A DNA stretch of 64,000 bases, from positions 27,821 through 91,820 of the forward strand of contig NZ_LOIC01000061.1 of NCBI RefSeq assembly GCF_001684335.1, read 5' to 3'. How positions within the stretch are numbered: the first letter of the stretch is position 1; every line of letters begins with the position of its first letter. This DNA comes from Photorhabdus namnaonensis (lineage in GTDB: Bacteria; Pseudomonadota; Gammaproteobacteria; Enterobacterales; Enterobacteriaceae). Positions 55,342-64,000 of the stretch are shown one piece after another. Under the pieces are notes generated by a model. It had not been told where the DNA came from and made no database searches. It was given only the letters and a program-made list of their open reading frames with translations. A program made the translations under genes and the position numbers.

Positions 55342-57872
55342 AACTTCATTCTCTATTTGTCTCTATTCTTACGATCATTCTTGGCATCTTGCTTTGGTTC
55401 GGAGGAGCATTATTGATGCTTCCGGAGCAGGTTGCTCAGTGGTTTGGCTGGGACCCTCTGTTTTGTCACACGATGTTGATGGCTTGTGGTTTTCTAACTG
55501 CATTGTGTGTCATGGTGGGTTGGCTGATAAATATGTGGCTGACCGCCAGTGGCAAGGGAAATGCCCGGTTGAAGTGGGGTAAGTTTGATGCCGAAGGCAA
55601 TGGCAATAACGAAAAAATTTCTGTAGCGACAGAACTCCCTGAATCAGTCTCCGCTATAAAAGACTTGCCTGATCGCATGCGCCTCCGTTACGGGAGGTTC
55701 TGGTGGTATAAAGTCCGCATTTTACTGGTGGTGGGTGAAGTGGAGCAAGTGGAAGCCATCGCGCCGGGGCTGACTACCGCGCACTGGCTGGAGGGTTATC
55801 GCGTGCTGTTGCTCTGGGGCGGCAGTTTGCAGGCTGAACCGGATACCGCCCAGTTGATGGCGCTGCGTCGCCTGCGCCGTTACCGGCCGCTTAATGGCAT
55901 TGTCTGGGCGCTGACCGAAGACCAAAGCGCACAGCCGGCGTGGATGGACAAAGCCCTGCGGATGTTGCAAAAACAGGCCCGACAGTTACGCTGGCAGGCT
56001 CCGGTCTACTTGTGGCAGGTGTGTCACAGTGTCTGGTCTCAGGAAGAGCGCATCACTCAGGCCGTCGGCTGCTTTTTTCCTGAACGCTGTACCCCGGATA
56101 TCGTGGCGACCCAGTTACAAGAATTGGTTGACCCGCTGCGTCGGCGCGGCATGCAGCAATTGCTGGAGAAAACGGCCCACGATTTTCTCTGTCGTCTGTC
56201 CGCGAACTTGAAACAACAGGGGATTGTTCACTGGAAACAGGTCCTGACGCTGTGGTTAGCGGAGTATGGCGATGTGGTCTTGCTGCGCGGTCTGATGTTC
56301 AGCTTACCGCTCAAAGCGCAGGCGACCAGAGTCCCGCAGGGCTGGCTGCCCGACTCGGCCTGGCAGGGGGTGTTGGAGGGCAGTCGTCGTTTCCACGGCC
56401 AGCGGGTTGGCATGCTCCGCACACAAACCATCTGTCGTGGCCTGATAGTGCTGGGCTTATTGTGGGGCGCCGGCATGGCGCTCTCCTTCTTCACCAACCG
56501 TGACCAGATAGCTGTGGTGCAGGCGGCGGTAACGGACCTCAAAACTCAGCCGGAAAATTCCGACGCTCAGTTGCTGGCCTTAAAGGAGCTGCGTAACGAA
56601 GTGGGCCGGCTGCAATACCGGGCTGAACATGGTGTGCCGTGGTATGAGCGTTTTAGTCTGAGTCAGAATCAGAAACTGTTGACGACGGTGCTGCCCTATT
56701 ATGCGCAGGTCAATAACCGCCTGATACGGGACAGAGCGGCGGCGGTACTGCATGCGAAACTGAGCGCATTAGTGAATTTACCGCCGGGCAGCCCTTTGCG
56801 GGCGAAGTGGGCGCAAGCCGGTCACGACCAGTTGAAAGCCTACCTGATGATGGCGCAGCCGGAAAAAGCGGATGCCGTGTTTTTAACCCGGATACTGAAT
56901 GAAAATGAACCTGAGCGGGCCGGTATTGCCCCCGGCGTTTGGCTGGACACGGCGTGGGGTTTGTGGAAGTTTTATGCGGAGAATCTGCCTGCGCATCCCG
57001 AATGGCGGATAACGCCGGACAAAGCGCTGGTTAAACAGGCGCGTCAGTTGTTGTTGCTCCAGCTCGGTAAGCACAATGCCGAATCAGCGCTCTATCAGCA
57101 GATGTTGCAATCGGTGGAGAAAAATTACGCGGACCTGACACTCAACCAAATGACCGGCGACACCGATGCTGAACGGCTGTTTACCACCTCCCGCGTGATA
57201 CCGGGGATGTTTACCCGTCAGGCATGGGAAGGCGGGATACAAAAAGCGATAGCGGAGGCGGTGGCGTCACGTAAGGAGGCGATTGACTGGGTGCTGAGTG
57301 ATAACCGTCAGACGGTCTCGGCTGCGGTATCACCCGAAGAGCTGAAAGCCCGCTTGACCGCCCGTTACTTCACCGATTTTGCCGGCGTGTGGCAGGATTT
57401 TCTCAACAGTTTGCGCTGGCATAAAACCCGGAGCCTGTCGGATGTTATCGACCAGCTAACCCTGATGGCGGACAGGCGTCAGTCGCCGCTGATTGCGTTG
57501 ATGAACACGCTGGCCTATCAGGGGGAGACCGGACAACAGGGGCCGACATTATCGGATTCATTGGTGAAATCCGCCAAAACGTTGCTGAATAAAAAAACGC
57601 CTAAGGTGATTGACCAACAGACGGCTGGCGTGCGTGGGCCAATGAACGAGACCTTTGGGCCGTTGTTGGCGCTGATGGGAGAACATCAGGCGGACGGGGG
57701 AATGAAGACCGACAGCACGCTGAATTTACAAACCTTTCTCACGCGAGTAACCGAAGTGCGGCTGAAACTGCAACAGATGAACAACAGTGATGACCCGCCG
57801 GCAATGGCGAATGCGTTGGCTAAGACGGTCTTTGAAGGGAAAAGCACCGATTTGACCGATACACAGGGCTGA
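55338..57872 (+). pseudogene. tssM: TssM (IcmF family), N-terminal part, internal deletion
   Basis: 844 aa; intact TssM has about 1100-1200. Membrane spans near residues 5-28, 40-62 and 368-387. The periplasmic part runs to TVFEGKSTDLTDTQG and then stops at TGA 57870-57872. No Walker A motif is seen at the usual place, as in other members of this subgroup. The C-terminal domain follows immediately in another frame (57871-58260). About 130-150 codons between GKSTDLTD and DGQxLRYFNQ are missing. TssM normally bridges TssL and TssJ across the periplasm. Confidence 0.85.
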
Positions 57873-58260
57873 TGGACAGCAATTGCGTTATTTTAACCAG
57901 ATGGAAAGCTGGCAGAGTTTTCGCTGGCCGGGCGAGACCGATGAACCGGGGGTGACGCTGATGTGGACCAGTGTTAACACTGGGGCGCGGTTGTTCGGTG
58001 ATTATCAGGGGAACTGGGGGCTGATCCGCTGGCTGGCGCGGGCGAAAGCGGAAAGGCTGGATGAAAGCCGTTACCGCCTGATATTTACTGCCTCGGATGG
58101 ATTACCGTTGACCTGGATTTTGCGCACAGAATTAGGGAAAGGGCCGCTGGCATTATTAAAACTGCGCGGATTTAAATTACCGAAAAATATCTTTGCGGTA
58201 AAGCCGGGTAGTCATACGACAATATCAGTGGAAAATGACGATGACCTAATGGCGGAATAA
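57871..58260 (+). pseudogene. tssM: TssM C-terminal domain fragment
   Basis: The frame begins DGQQLRYFNQMESWQSFRWP and continues with a VTLMWTSVNTGARLFGDYQG stretch, NWGLIRWLARA, LTWILRTELGKGPLALLKLRGF. This is the C-terminal domain of TssM that contacts TssJ. It is out of frame with the 844-aa part and has only a TTG (57883) as possible start with no ribosome site, so it is probably untranslated. Confidence 0.8.
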
Positions 58261-58896
58261 TACAGGCTATTGGGGGTAAATAAGGATATTTGGCTATATA
58301 GGTGAAAACTTAATAACACTTTTCTCAGTGAGGAAGGAATATTGTTATGGGGTTTTATTGACGTGATTAAATATCTTGTTATTCGTATTACAGGAATGAG
58401 AATTATTCTTCTTTATAGTGATGAGGTAAATGAAATTTAAAAAGGAATGATAAGATTGAAGCGGATATAATTTATTGAATAAGATGGAAATAGGCATTGT
58501 TATCATGGGGATATAATTATAACAGCGTATTCAGGTCGTCTTCATTTTATGGCAATCAATGTCAGTTTAGTTTTGTCAATAAATGTCATGTTATTGTCAT
58601 GAAGTTTAAATATTCCGTTTGGCATGCTGTTATATCGGTGGTGAAAAGGGGTGTGCATTAAAAATCGTATTTTTTGAAAAAAAGAGTTGATTTTTATAAG
58701 CACCCGTCGAGAAGATAGGAAAATTCAGAAATCGCTCATTCTGTTTATGCATTGATGTATGGCGAAAAGGTGGGTGGCCGGTGTAAATATCTTTGATCCG
58801 AACGGATGATCATACGTACAGAATGGAAAAAGCCCTTGGTAAAAGTAAGTTGGGGTGGAAATCAGTTAATTGCAAATAAAAGATGAGGAGTCAATG
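58261..58896. other. AT-rich intergenic region after tssM
   Basis: 636 bp, no gene or clear terminator seen. It breaks the T6SS operon before the lipase/immunity pair. Confidence 0.45.
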
Positions 58897-59505
58897 ATGA
58901 GTGAACCGAAGGAAAATGAGATTTTTATTCACCCTGAATATGATGAGCTTGGCCTCCCTTATTACAACGTGCCGAATGCCAGAATTGAAGAAAATCTGGT
59001 GGCGACGTGTTTGAAATACGCAACTAAAGTGATCCCGGTAATTTTCCTGCCGGGGGTGACGGGGAGTAATTTGAAATCGACAGAGGGGGAGTCAGTCTGG
59101 CGGCTAAACAGGATATTAAGTTTTGATGTTTTAGTTTGGATGTGCAGAGGAGCCTCTTATAGGAAAGATACACTAGATCCTAGTAATACAGAAGTTGATG
59201 ATTCCGGGGATATCACGCCTGATCACACTGAGAAGAATAAATTCCAAACTTGCCAGCAGCGCGGTTGGGGGGAGATAGCCCATATGAGCTATGGCACTTT
59301 CCTGCCCTGGCTTCAAGCGGTGTTGGATGATGAGCGTCTGGCCTTTGAATATTGTCTGGCCGGGAAGGGGGAAAAAACCCTTCGGCAACGTATGGTTGAT
59401 ATGAACCTGAATGCGGAGTGGGGGGAAGAGCCGCTGACCGAGGCCGAGGTTGACCATAGTTATGATTTTCTCTATCCGATTCATGTGATGGGCTATAGGT
59501 GGTGA
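58897..59505 (+). pseudogene. Truncated Tle-type lipase effector
   Basis: 202 aa from ATG 58897 (GAGGAG six bases upstream; ATG 58894 is also possible). The N-terminal alpha/beta-hydrolase start VIPVIFLPGVTGSNLKSTEG is followed by SVWRLN, LDPSNTEVD, RGWGEIAHMSYGTFLPWLQA and YDFLYPIHVMGYRW, where it stops. These features fit T6SS lipase effectors with LCAT-like N-termini. The nucleophile GHSMGG motif and the rest of the catalytic domain should follow the YDFLYPIH region and are absent. It cannot be active as read. Confidence 0.7.
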
Positions 59506-59624
59506 AAGTTAGGTAAAAAAAAGAAGATGATTGGTTTTATTCACTATCGTAGCAAATTATGCCCTGTGGCAGTGATATTTCCCTGCCTTTTATTATCTCG
59601 TTTAAACCTGAAAAGGAAAATTAA

Positions 59625-60608
59625 ATGAAAACTGAAATATTAGCCAATATGCAGACTCGTTGTGTCGGGCGTTATCTGATTGATATTCCCTTAGTCTTTG
59701 AAAACATCATCAATAATGAGATATTTATTGGTGATGCGAAAATAGAAACCAAGCGTATGCATTTATCCGCATTTGAACAGCGGATAGAGATAAGAGAGCA
59801 AAAATTAAGGACGACTAAAACGGCCGATTTAAAAGATCTGCCCTTTTTAAAGAAGATTTATCATCTCCAGGGAAACTTATATGGTGTGATTTTTGATAGA
59901 AATAACAGTATCAGTGAGCCAGGTTTTACCCGAGTATTAGAAGCCCATTTATATGATAATGGGGTCGCTTTTATTATAGAAATGAAGTTTACAGAGATAT
60001 CAGATGATAAATACAGTTATTCAATGGACCGTTATATAAAGTCTGGATTGACCGAAAGCCAATATAAAATGCTTTCTCAAACTTTGGAAAAAATGCAAAG
60101 GCTAATTGCCAGAATCAGTGGCAGAAAGGATAGCGATATTCCGACAGAGGCAGGAATCTGTATCCCTGACGGTTTTATTGCCGATTATAATAATGAAAAA
60201 GAAAGTATAAAGTTTGTCTATCAAGGAAATCAGGATGATAATTTCACATTCAGTCTTGAAATCATTAATGACCTTAAAGGGGAAGGGATTTTACTTGAAC
60301 ATATGGGTGAAATTGAAAGGGATTGGTTCGTTAACTATGGCAGGATAATAAGAGAAGGAGAAAGAGAGATAAATGGGATACATGGCGAGGAGTTGTTAGC
60401 GGTAGGTCTGCAATCTTTTGACAATAATCCGCGTTATCAATTTGATTTTATTGCAAATGATATGATGTTGGATGATAAAAAAGTCTGTGTTGTTATTATG
60501 TTAATGAATTATCAGTTACCTGCAACGCCATATACCGAAGATGAATTGATCATGTTTTGGGATGCAATAACGAACACCTTTCGTAAAAGATCGGATGCTT
60601 TCGAATAG
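59625..60608 (+). CDS. Tli4-family T6SS immunity protein
   Basis: 327 aa. It starts with MQTRCVGRYLIDIPLVFENI after a short leader, the typical Tli4 N-terminal motif, then CIPDGFIAD and LEIINDLKGEG, and GEELLAVG in the C-terminal domain. There is no obvious signal peptide. Tli4 proteins protect against Tle-family phospholipase effectors. It lies 120 bp after the truncated lipase gene, its likely partner. Complete in length, so immunity may be retained against siblings that still have the toxin. Confidence 0.7.
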   Translation: MKTEILANMQTRCVGRYLIDIPLVFENIINNEIFIGDAKIETKRMHLSAFEQRIEIREQKLRTTKTADLKDLPFLKKIYHLQGNLYGVIFDRNNSISEPGFTRVLEAHLYDNGVAFIIEMKFTEISDDKYSYSMDRYIKSGLTESQYKMLSQTLEKMQRLIARISGRKDSDIPTEAGICIPDGFIADYNNEKESIKFVYQGNQDDNFTFSLEIINDLKGEGILLEHMGEIERDWFVNYGRIIREGEREINGIHGEELLAVGLQSFDNNPRYQFDFIANDMMLDDKKVCVVIMLMNYQLPATPYTEDELIMFWDAITNTFRKRSDAFE

Positions 60609-60933
60609 TAATAAAGTGAGAGAGATAGTGTTTTAAATAATTCACTAATGTGTTGTTTATTGATTTATGTGACTATTTATATAACTATTTTAGTTGAGGT
60701 AATAATTTCAAAATCAATGACAAGGTATTTTGATATAAAATATTGCCTTTGAGTATTAATGTCTTATTGCGTGATTGCGCTGGCAATAAAATAGAGAATG
60801 TCGTTATGTCTGGCATTGTTTTTAGGTGATATCAGACTACGGCTATTTTTCTCTAATATTTTATTTCTCTTCTTTTTATTTATTCTGAACGGGAAACGGT
60901 ATTTTTTTAATAACTCTTTTGGAGGAGCATCCT
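60609..60933. other. Intergenic region before tssF
   Basis: 325 bp, AT-rich, no gene seen; likely holds a promoter for tssFGE. A GGAGGAG ribosome site (60921-60927) precedes tssF. Confidence 0.5.
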
Positions 60934-62694
60934 ATGGATGATTTAACCCTGCGCTATTATGAGGCGGAAATGCGCTATTTGCGTGAGGCGGGTAGAGAGT
61001 TTGCTAAGGCTCATCCTGACCGGGCGGCTGCGCTTAATCTGGATAAAATCGGTATGCGCGATCCTTTTGTGGAGCGTCTGTTTGAAGGCTTTGCTTTTAT
61101 GATCGGGCGTCTGCGTGAGAAGCTGGATGATGACCTGCCGGAGTTGACGGAAGGGCTGGTCAGTTTACTGTGGCCGCATTACCTACGCACGATCCCCTCT
61201 CTTTCCATTGTTGAATTTGGGATGGATTGGGCACAGTTGAAAAATCCGGTACAGGTGAAAAAAGGCTTTGAGATCCTTTCGCAGCCGATTGGCCCAAGCA
61301 AGACTCGGTGTCGTTATACCACGACTCAGGCGGTTCAGTTGTTGCCTCTGGCACTGACCGATGCTTCCCTGCAAGAGGAACCCAATGGACGTTCCGTTAT
61401 TCGATTGCGTTTTGGCTGTGGAACATTGGTGGACTGGCGCCAAATTGATTTGAGCCGTTTACCGCTGTATCTCAGTGCCGACAGCCCGCTGGCCTGTGCA
61501 TTGCATCGAGCGTTGACGCTGCAAACCCAACAACTTTACCTGCGTTTACCCGGTCAACCTGATCGTCAGCCATTTGACGGCGGATTCTCACCAATGGGAT
61601 TTGGCGAAGAGGAGAGGTTATGGCCGAAAGGGGAAAGTTCGTTCAGTGGTTATCAACTGCTGCTGGAGTATTTCACTTTTCGTGAGAAGTTTATGTTTGT
61701 TACGCTCTGTGGGCTGGAAAAGTTGACTCTTCCCGAAAGCACGCCGTGGTTTGAGCTGGATGTGGTTCTGCGTGAAAGTTGGCCCGGTGATTTGCCATTT
61801 TCTGCGGAACATATTCGTTTGCACTGTTCGCCGGTGATTAACCTGTTTCGATTGGAATCCGATCCGCTTCAACTGGAACCATTGCAAACCGAGTATTTGC
61901 TGTATCCGGTACGCTTTCAGGATGGGCATACCGAGGTTTATTCCGTCGATCAGGTCTCCTCTTCAAAACGCGAGGGCCACCGGTATGTGCCGTTCAGTAG
62001 TTTCCGTCATAAAGGCGGCATGTTGCGCCATGACGCACCGGAGTGCTATTACCATACCCGCGTGAAACGGGGGCCATCAGGTCTGTGTGACACTTGGATT
62101 ATTCTGGGGGGAGCGGACTTTGATGATAATGAACTGTATGAAGAAGAACTTCTGTCACTCACGCTGACCGGCACCAATGGTCAACTGCCTCGCAGGGCAT
62201 TGCAGGATACGTTGTTGGATACCGCCGTTAATCCTCCGTTGGCGGAATTTACGGTACGTAACCTGTGTGAACCGACATTGCCCTGCTATCCGCCAAATCG
62301 GGACCGTTTCCACTGGAGAGTGCTCAGCCATCTTGGTTCTAATTTTCTTAGCATGATGGATAACCCGGAGGTGCTGCGCGGGACGTTGGCTCTGTATGAC
62401 TGGACCGACAATGAGATGAACTATCGCCGTCTGGAGGCGATTGTCGCGGTGAAGCATTCGCTGATTGAGCGATTTGAGCAGGGATGTTTGCGGCGGGGCG
62501 TACACATTGAAGTGACACTGGATAGCAACGGCTTTGCAGGCAACGGGGATATCTGTTTGTTTGGCGAAATGCTCAACCGCTTCTTTGCTTTGTACACCGA
62601 TATTCATCTGTTTAACCGACTTACGCTGATTTTACAACCTACGGGGGAGCGACTGTTATGGGAAGAACAACATTGTCAAAACATTCCCGGCTGA
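60934..62694 (+). CDS. tssF: T6SS baseplate protein TssF
   Basis: 586 aa from ATG 60934 (GGAGGAG, spacing six), the usual TssF length. N-terminal LTLRYYEAEMRYLREAGREF and FAFMIGRLREKLDDDLPELT, then LLWPHYLRTIPSLSIVEF, and the C-terminal EVTLDSNGFAGNGDICLFGE region. It forms the baseplate wedge with TssG and TssE. Overlaps tssG by 37 nt. It appears undamaged. Confidence 0.93.
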   Translation: MDDLTLRYYEAEMRYLREAGREFAKAHPDRAAALNLDKIGMRDPFVERLFEGFAFMIGRLREKLDDDLPELTEGLVSLLWPHYLRTIPSLSIVEFGMDWAQLKNPVQVKKGFEILSQPIGPSKTRCRYTTTQAVQLLPLALTDASLQEEPNGRSVIRLRFGCGTLVDWRQIDLSRLPLYLSADSPLACALHRALTLQTQQLYLRLPGQPDRQPFDGGFSPMGFGEEERLWPKGESSFSGYQLLLEYFTFREKFMFVTLCGLEKLTLPESTPWFELDVVLRESWPGDLPFSAEHIRLHCSPVINLFRLESDPLQLEPLQTEYLLYPVRFQDGHTEVYSVDQVSSSKREGHRYVPFSSFRHKGGMLRHDAPECYYHTRVKRGPSGLCDTWIILGGADFDDNELYEEELLSLTLTGTNGQLPRRALQDTLLDTAVNPPLAEFTVRNLCEPTLPCYPPNRDRFHWRVLSHLGSNFLSMMDNPEVLRGTLALYDWTDNEMNYRRLEAIVAVKHSLIERFEQGCLRRGVHIEVTLDSNGFAGNGDICLFGEMLNRFFALYTDIHLFNRLTLILQPTGERLLWEEQHCQNIPG

Positions 62695-63530
62695 TGGCGA
62701 TGCTGGAAGCTGACATTTCAACACTCGATTTCTACCAATTCTGTCAGATCATTGAACGTGCGGTTCCTGATCAGCCGCCGTTGGGTAGTACGGAAAATCC
62801 GGCTGATGATGCGATACGTTTGCGGCCTCATCCAGGTTTGGGATTTCCCGCCAGTGAACTGAAAGCGATAGAAACTGACAGTGAACATCCGGAACGTCCG
62901 CCAACAGCCAGAACAACATTTATGGGATTGTATGGGGTGGATTCTTTGTTGCCGACCGCTTACCTGAACGATATCGCTCAGCAAAGGGAAGGGAATGAAA
63001 CAATCGAAGCCTTTCTGGATATTTTTAACCACCGGGTATTCACCCAGTTTTACCGTATCTGGCGTAAATACTCCTATCCGGCGACTTTTGCTACCGGCGG
63101 AACCGACAGAACATCCCAATGTTTGCTCGGGCTGATTGGCTTAGGGATACCGGGTAGTCAGCAACAGATTGCCACGCCGATGTCTCGTTTTCTGGCGTTG
63201 CTCAGTGTTATGCGCCTGCCAACTCGAACCGCTGAAGGTGTATCAGCGCTGGTGGCATTATTGGCGCCGCAGACCCGGATCGTGGCGACGCCCTCTTGCC
63301 CGCGGCAGATCGATCTGATGCAACCGGCGAGTCTTTCAGACACTCACCGAATTTCCCTGTCGCAGCGTACCGTGCTAGGCAGAATGGGCATTGATATCAA
63401 TAGCCAGTTATTGCTGGCGCTACATCTGTCCGTTCCGGCATTGGTTCGGGTTTATCAGTTGCCAGATAACAAAGCTTTGACCTTGTTGCCTGAAAAGGAG
63501 CGAATAAATGAAAAAACCTTCTCTATATGA
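62658..63530 (+). CDS. tssG: T6SS baseplate protein TssG, abnormal C-terminus
   Basis: 290 aa; TssG is normally about 330-360. The first 265 residues are good TssG (LEADISTLDFYQFCQIIERA, FLDIFNHRVFTQFYRIWRKY, TAEGVSALVALLAP, TVLGRMGIDINSQLLLALH). After LLLALH the expected segment ending in LRVYLG is missing. Instead comes LSVPALVRVYQLPDNKALTL, which resembles the start of a TssJ core (PxxxRIYQLKDNKA). The last codons overlap tssE. An internal deletion joining tssG to another T6SS gene would explain this. Confidence 0.8.
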   Translation: MGRTTLSKHSRLMAMLEADISTLDFYQFCQIIERAVPDQPPLGSTENPADDAIRLRPHPGLGFPASELKAIETDSEHPERPPTARTTFMGLYGVDSLLPTAYLNDIAQQREGNETIEAFLDIFNHRVFTQFYRIWRKYSYPATFATGGTDRTSQCLLGLIGLGIPGSQQQIATPMSRFLALLSVMRLPTRTAEGVSALVALLAPQTRIVATPSCPRQIDLMQPASLSDTHRISLSQRTVLGRMGIDINSQLLLALHLSVPALVRVYQLPDNKALTLLPEKERINEKTFSI

Positions 63531-63936
63531 AAGCCTTTTCGGTAATTTTAACTGTGGTCTGGAGTTGCATCAGGTGAGTGAAGAAGATCAGGTGATTTTG
63601 TCGGTATTAGACAATATGCAACGTATTCTCAATAGTCGTGCCGGTTCGCTTACCCATCTGCCCGATTATGGTCTGCCTGATCTCAACACCATTCTGCGAG
63701 GGTTGCCCGCGTCGTCACAGCGCTTGATCTCGACGATTGAGCACACGTTGTTGACTTATGAACCGCGTTTGGAGCAAGTCAATGTGACGTTATTGCCGGA
63801 GCTTGCGCCGGGACATCTGCGTTATGACATCAACGCCGAACTCAAAGGTGTGGGATTGGTGCGTTTCAGCACTGAATTTGTGCCGGAAGGGAATGTGTTG
63901 ATCCGCCATTTACGCCAGCAGGGGTATATGGATTAG
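63508..63936 (+). CDS. tssE: T6SS baseplate protein TssE (gp25-like)
   Basis: 142 aa, the normal length. PSLYESLFGNF at the start, NMQRILNSRAGSLTHLPDYG and GLPDLNTILRGLP are the gp25/TssE signature. The AAAGGAG ribosome site lies inside tssG. It overlaps tssG by 23 nt. Looks intact. The final 64 bases of the window show no further gene. Confidence 0.92.
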   Translation: MKKPSLYESLFGNFNCGLELHQVSEEDQVILSVLDNMQRILNSRAGSLTHLPDYGLPDLNTILRGLPASSQRLISTIEHTLLTYEPRLEQVNVTLLPELAPGHLRYDINAELKGVGLVRFSTEFVPEGNVLIRHLRQQGYMD

Positions 63937-64000
63937 GTATTTGTGTGTGTTTTGTTACTCGTGTCGTAAATGATCATTTGTAATACAAAGTGAAGGCTTG

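Noticed and set aside
51199-58260. T6SS gene damage as simple sequencing frameshifts
   Set aside because: Large segments are missing at each join, and one join is in frame; single-base errors cannot produce this.
58261-58896. Hidden small T6SS gene in the gap after tssM
   Set aside because: No frame with a ribosome site or T6SS motif was found on either strand.

Overview
The window looks like a Photorhabdus chromosome (luminescens/laumondii group). The reasons are enterobacterial core loci in E. coli-like order (glyA, hmp, the tre genes, suhB-trmJ-iscRSUA-hscBA-fdx-iscX-pepB), two exact-length 127-bp ERIC elements, a PrtA-like serralysin, and a five-module NRPS. The NRPS domain order and specificity codes match GxpS, the GameXPeptide synthetase. 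No rRNA, tRNA or CRISPR array was seen.

Layout. 1-5.2 kb: T6SS cargo debris. This comprises three PAAR pieces, a Tox-REase-5 toxin with an Imm52-type immunity gene, a TnpB tail, and a three-gene ABC-2 exporter sitting between two PAAR halves. 5.2-12.4 kb: an AT-rich accessory island. A tightly coupled minus-strand operon encodes a thioredoxin-like/DinB-like protein, a lysine 2,3-aminomutase-like radical SAM enzyme, a shortened methionyl-tRNA-synthetase-like enzyme, an MFS exporter and a small protein. A PatB/MalY-type aminotransferase diverges from it. This is the best candidate here for an undescribed system, probably a beta-amino-acid-derived metabolite or modification. 12.4-30.8 kb: core genome, with recognisable NsrR, PurR, TreR and IscR operators. 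31-50.4 kb: the serralysin and gxpS, each behind about 1 kb of AT-rich DNA, with a strong terminator after gxpS.

51-64 kb: a type VI secretion operon that has decayed by repeated internal deletions. tssB is fused in frame to the C-terminal part of tssC. tssC then runs out of frame into the last codons of tssK. tssL is intact. A tssL-linked membrane gene is cut by an IS3-family scar. tssM has lost an internal segment and is split by a frameshift. A Tle-type lipase effector is truncated while its Tli4-type immunity gene is intact. tssF and tssE look whole, and tssG has an abnormal 3' end. As read, this operon cannot encode a standard T6SS.

All family assignments come from motif reading and remembered family alignments; no database search was run. 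Small differences from the annotated starts are possible where noted.
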